A model generated the notes under the pieces. It saw only the letters and a list, made by a program, of their open reading frames with translations, was not told the DNA's origin and ran no database searches. The translations under genes and the position numbers were made by a program. Shown one piece after another: positions 61,206 through 64,000 of a DNA stretch of 64,000 nt. Where the stretch lies: positions 3,410,001-3,474,000 of the forward strand of contig JAZGVH010000002.1 of the NCBI GenBank assembly GCA_039889245.1, read 5' to 3'. Position 1 is the stretch's first letter; each line of letters opens with the position of its first letter. The stretch comes from Dermatophilaceae bacterium Soc4.6 (GTDB taxonomy: Bacteria; Actinomycetota; Actinomycetes; Actinomycetales; Dermatophilaceae).

Positions 61206-61255
61206 CGGAGCGATTCTCGAGCAGAGACCCCATGGGGGATGCTGGTGGTTTCGGG

Positions 61256-62458
61256 TCAGGAGTCGCCCTCGGGCGCCTCGTCCGACTCCGGGCCCGCCTG
61301 CGCCTGCTCGTCGTCGTCGATCCGGGCCGCGCGCAGCAGTTCGAGCTCCTCGGGTGGGATCACCGTGGTGTCCTCGACAGCTGACCCGTCCGCCACGGGC
61401 TCACCCTCCTCGACTGCGGGCAGGTGCTCGACGTCGCCCACGTCCCCCACCGCAACCGGGGCCGCGATGTAGGTGTCGGCTGCGCGAGCCGCCTCGCCAG
61501 CCCGGGCCTGCGCTGCCTCGAGCTCGTCGGCGTCCACGTCGACCATCTGCTCGTCGAGGTCGCGCAGCTCGGCGGCACGGTCACGCACCAGGTCGCGCCG
61601 GCCGGCCGCCGTCGCCGCGAGCAGCCCGGTCAGCAGCCGCAGCTGCGCCGCCAGCCGCGCCCTGCGCTGCAGGTGGGCGTCGGGCCGCTCGACCCGGTGG
61701 TTGGCGTAGGCCTCGAGCACGGTCTCGATCGTCGCCGCGTCGCACCGGGTCACGACGAGCGCGAAGTCCTCGGCCGGGTCGGCGACCTTGGCGTCGTCCC
61801 AGCCGGTGACCCCCCGGATGCGGCCGGTCGCCGCGTCGAGCTCGTCCTCGAAGGTCGCGAGCACCTGCTCGCCGGTGATGTCGCCGTGCACGGGGGTGGG
61901 TGCGAAGCGCCAGAGCGAGACGTTCTCCAGCTCGCGCTCCCACCTCGCGAGCATCGCCGTGGGCACGTGCCCCGTCGAGGCCCCGCGGTCGAGGTCGGCC
62001 AGACGACGCCGGCGCCACGCCTCAGCGTCGTAGACCGGCACGCCCGCCTCGTCGTAGACGGCCCGGTCGACGTTGTGGATCGCCGCGAGCGTGCGGCCCA
62101 GCTCGGCTGCGAGCCCCGGCCCCGGCGGCACCGCCGCGAGCTCGACCGGCCGCCCGGCGATGTGCGGGTAGACCACGGCCCGGCCCTCCGGTACGGCCAC
62201 GAAGCCCCGGGGAGCGGGCACCGCGAAGGGCAGCCGCCGACCCAGCAACGCCAGCAGCGCCACGGTGGAGTCCATCTGCGCTCCGGCCGCCGGGGTGAGC
62301 GGCGCGCGCACGACCCACTGCCGGTGCTGCACGTCGGTGACGAACGCGAGCTCGTAACCCTGCTCGGGCGAGGTGAGCGCGCCGCGCACCTCCACCGGGT
62401 CGAGCCCGGGCACGGCCGAGCTCGCGAGGGCGGCCAGCTGGACGGGGGTGCGGGTCAC
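61256..62458 (-). CDS. APH-family phosphotransferase
   Basis: A 400-residue kinase-like protein. The catalytic loop is HGDITGEQV (about residue 193) and the metal-binding motif is GWDDAKVADPAEDFA (about 222), the layout of aminoglycoside/macrolide phosphotransferases. The C-terminal 90 residues are acidic and probably disordered. Members of this kind sit in many actinobacterial chromosomes without conferring resistance; the substrate is unknown and no resistance should be assumed. GTG start with a leaderless -10, divergent from nudC. Confidence 0.82.
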   Translation of the reverse strand: MTRTPVQLAALASSAVPGLDPVEVRGALTSPEQGYELAFVTDVQHRQWVVRAPLTPAAGAQMDSTVALLALLGRRLPFAVPAPRGFVAVPEGRAVVYPHIAGRPVELAAVPPGPGLAAELGRTLAAIHNVDRAVYDEAGVPVYDAEAWRRRRLADLDRGASTGHVPTAMLARWERELENVSLWRFAPTPVHGDITGEQVLATFEDELDAATGRIRGVTGWDDAKVADPAEDFALVVTRCDAATIETVLEAYANHRVERPDAHLQRRARLAAQLRLLTGLLAATAAGRRDLVRDRAAELRDLDEQMVDVDADELEAAQARAGEAARAADTYIAAPVAVGDVGDVEHLPAVEEGEPVADGSAVEDTTVIPPEELELLRAARIDDDEQAQAGPESDEAPEGDS

Positions 62459-62465
62459 GCTTTCC

Positions 62466-62471
62466 ACCGTA
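62466..62471 (-). promoter_or_regulatory. Leaderless -10 element of the phosphotransferase gene
   Basis: TACGGT on the minus strand ends seven bases before the GTG at 62458. Confidence 0.5.
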
Positions 62472-62539
62472 TGCCGTCGACCCGTGTGAGGCGCGCACCC
62501 GCGGGCGGTGCCGCGCAGGTGTCGGCGGAGGCGTCGCCG

Positions 62540-62545
62540 TAGGGT
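62540..62545 (+). promoter_or_regulatory. Leaderless -10 element of nudC
   Basis: TAGGGT ends six bases before the GTG at 62552. Confidence 0.5.
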
Positions 62546-62551
62546 GGCGAG

Positions 62552-63541
62552 GTGGCCCCTGCCCCTGACGTCCTCACCCGGCTCGCGCTCTCGCGCGGCA
62601 CCCTCGACCGGGCGTCCCACCGCCGCAGCGACGCCGGCCTGATGTCCGGGCTGCTCGCCGACCCGACCACCCGGGTGGTCGTGCTCTCCGCCGACCAGCA
62701 CGCCGAGCTCGAGGACGACGCCACGTCGCCGACCGGCCGAGGGCTGGCCTACCGGTCACCGGAGCCGGGCGACGACGCGCGCCTCGCCTTCTTCCTCGGG
62801 CAGGAGGGACCCACAGAGTCGGGGACCACGAGCGCCGGGCCCACGGCATACGTGGCGGTGGTCGACCCGACGCTGCGGGCCGACGAGGCGCTGTGGGTCA
62901 ACCTGCGCGATGCCGGTCTCGACCTGGGGGCCCGCGACGCGGGCGTCTTCACCACCGCGCAGGCGCTGCTCAACTGGCACGCGCGGCACGAGTTCTGCCC
63001 GCGCTGCGGGGCGCGCACCGAGCCGGTCGCCGCGGGCTGGCAGCGCCAGTGCACCGTCGACGGCTCCGAGCACTACCCCCGCACCGACCCCGCGGTGATC
63101 ATGAGCGTGCTCGACGACGACGACCGGATGCTGCTCGGCCGCTCACCGCTGTGGCCGGAGGGGCGCTTCTCGGTGCTCGCTGGCTTCGTCGAGCCGGGGG
63201 AGTCGTTCGAGGCGGCCGTCGCGCGCGAGGTGATGGAGGAGGTCGGCGTCCCCGTCACCGACGTGACCTACCTCGGCAACCAGCCCTGGCCGTTCCCCGC
63301 GTCGGGCATGATCGGCTTCCGCGCCCGGGCGTTGTCGACGCACCTCACGCTCGACCCGGTCGAGATCGCCGAGGCGGCCTGGTTCAGCCGCGAGGAGTAC
63401 GTCGCCGCGCTGCGCGGAGGCGGTCTGCGCACCCCGAGCGGGATCTCCATCGCGCAGCGCATGATCGAGCACTGGCTCGGGATGCCCGTCGAGGACGCCG
63501 TCGCTGCGGCTGGCGGGGCGGACCACCGCATCATCTGGTAG
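62552..63541 (+). CDS. nudC: NAD(H) pyrophosphatase / RNA decapping hydrolase NudC
   Basis: A 329-residue Nudix hydrolase that splits NADH to NMNH and AMP and can remove NAD caps from RNA. The zinc ribbon begins FCPRCGA (about 148-154); the Nudix box is GFVEPGESFEAAVAREVMEEVG (key Glu residues in REVMEE), and the specificity motif is NQPWPFPAS, differing from the usual SQPWPFPxS by its first residue. Position next to mycoredoxin is that of mycobacterial Rv3199c. GTG start. Confidence 0.93.
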   Translation: MAPAPDVLTRLALSRGTLDRASHRRSDAGLMSGLLADPTTRVVVLSADQHAELEDDATSPTGRGLAYRSPEPGDDARLAFFLGQEGPTESGTTSAGPTAYVAVVDPTLRADEALWVNLRDAGLDLGARDAGVFTTAQALLNWHARHEFCPRCGARTEPVAAGWQRQCTVDGSEHYPRTDPAVIMSVLDDDDRMLLGRSPLWPEGRFSVLAGFVEPGESFEAAVAREVMEEVGVPVTDVTYLGNQPWPFPASGMIGFRARALSTHLTLDPVEIAEAAWFSREEYVAALRGGGLRTPSGISIAQRMIEHWLGMPVEDAVAAAGGADHRIIW

Positions 63542-63559
63542 GTCGTCGGCCCGACGACG

Positions 63560-63832
63560 TCAGAGCCCGAGGCGCTTCTTGACCTCGATGACGCTGGGGT
63601 TGGTCGCTGCGGAGCCGTCGGGGAAGACGACGGTCGGCACGGTCTGGTTGCCGTGGTTGACCTCCTCGACGAAGCGGGCGCTCGCCGGGTCGGCCTCGAT
63701 GTCGACCTCGGTGAAGGCGATGCCCTCGCGACCCAGCTGGGTCTTCAGCCGCGCACAGTAGCCGCACCAGCTGGTGCTGAACATCGTGATCGTGCCGGCG
63801 GCGGGGGTGTGGTCCTGCGTCTGGGTCGACAT
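63560..63832 (-). CDS. mrx1: Mycoredoxin
   Basis: A 90-residue glutaredoxin-like protein with the active site C23-G-Y-C26 in TSWCGYCARLK, the cis-proline segment QTVPTVVFPDG and the substrate-binding Thr/Asn-Pro-Ser. It reduces mycothiol-protein disulphides using mycothiol, tying into the MshB encoded near 4 kb. The ATG at 63832 has a GAAGGAG ribosome site; the longer frame is not supported. Convergent with nudC. Confidence 0.9.
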   Translation of the reverse strand: MSTQTQDHTPAAGTITMFSTSWCGYCARLKTQLGREGIAFTEVDIEADPASARFVEEVNHGNQTVPTVVFPDGSAATNPSVIEVKKRLGL

Positions 63833-63905
63833 GCCGTGCTCCTTCAGAGGGGGGTTCGAGGAAGCAACCGTTGACGGGCGCCGAACCTTCCCGTGGGATG
63901 GAGGC

Positions 63906-64000
63906 ATGCACACCGCCGAGCCGACCCCCTTGCCCACCGACCTGGCCGCGCTGGTCGCCTCCCGCAGGAACGGCACCCTCACGACGATCAAGCGCGACGG
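63906..64000 (+). CDS. Probable PPOX / F420-dependent oxidoreductase, 5' end
   Basis: Only 31 codons are present: MHTAEPTPLPTDLAALVASR then NGTLTTIKRDG. The last segment is the conserved first strand of PPOX-class F420- or FMN-dependent split-barrel proteins. The gene continues beyond the window; GGAGG stands close before the ATG. Confidence 0.65.
   Translation, partial: MHTAEPTPLPTDLAALVASRRNGTLTTIKRD

Noticed and set aside
61256-62458. Antibiotic resistance from the APH fold
   Set aside because: The fold is common to many kinases; the locus is a conserved chromosomal one.

Overview
This is a very GC-rich (about 70% by eye) chromosomal window from an actinobacterium. Mycothiol biosynthesis (an MshB-like deacetylase), a mycoredoxin, the actinobacterial DUF3117 and DUF3107 proteins, an AdnAB recombination nuclease and the start of a probable PPOX/F420-dependent oxidoreductase all point to Actinomycetia. 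The mix of families suggests Micrococcales, perhaps Intrasporangiaceae; that placement is inference. I see no rRNA or tRNA genes, CRISPR array, insertion sequence or prophage.

Layout. 1-4028: 3' end of an oligopeptide ABC transporter operon (binding protein, one permease, two ATPases), followed by mshB and a flavin reductase. 5548-8342: a VanW-type wall protein and a Rv0428c-type GNAT. 8451-17839: a metabolic block with fdxA, dapC, gltA, divergent dapD/dapE, a LOG-family nucleosidase, a small DivIVA-domain protein, an SRPBCC protein, tag and a PIG-V-like membrane glycosyltransferase. 17855-20034: enoyl-CoA hydratase, DUF3117 and an ECF sigma gene fused by deletion to the tail of its anti-sigma factor. 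20053-24589: the conserved SigE locus (methyltransferases, sigE, zinc anti-sigma, tatB, mrp). 24600-29613: DUF1003 and MgtE-N/CBS proteins, two CoA-ester lyases and a YdeI-like protein. 29715-38133: secreted beta-propeller, broken esterase, DinB protein, extensin-like peptidase, acyl-CoA dehydrogenase, stress protein, aminopeptidase P and a ThrE-like exporter. 38264-43517: another secreted propeller, a MaoC hydratase and two paralogous SigE-family sigma/membrane-protein systems, one as two overlapping genes and one as a single fused polypeptide. 43640-46990: shortened TMEM175-like channel, PHP phosphoesterase, ParA-like ATPase and zinc alcohol dehydrogenase. 47071-64000: a block that, from memory, parallels the order around Rv3211-Rv3198A of Mycobacterium tuberculosis: DEAD helicase, ferritin-like protein, DUF3107, TetR, moeZ, alkyltransferase-like protein, adnA, adnB, nudC and mycoredoxin.

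Three themes stand out. First, intragenic deletion and decay: sigma/anti-sigma (19145-20034), a TAT-exported esterase (30983-31475), a TMEM175 channel (43640-44122) and a 1.3-kb remnant zone after adnB (59960-61255) with pieces of a methyltransferase, an NAD-kinase-like protein and a sulfotransferase. Assembly error should be excluded first. Second, at least sixteen genes have a TAnnnT-like hexamer ending 6-7 nt before the start codon, the arrangement expected of leaderless transcripts; the 39-bp dapD/dapE gap holds two facing copies. Third, several strong inverted repeats lie between genes: most look like bidirectional terminators, but a perfect 25-bp repeat (38169-38245) and a 29-bp imperfect repeat (52679-52771) are less easily explained.

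No wholly new multi-gene system could be demonstrated. The most unusual candidate is the fused sigma/anti-sigma protein at 40156-41790 beside its split paralogues.
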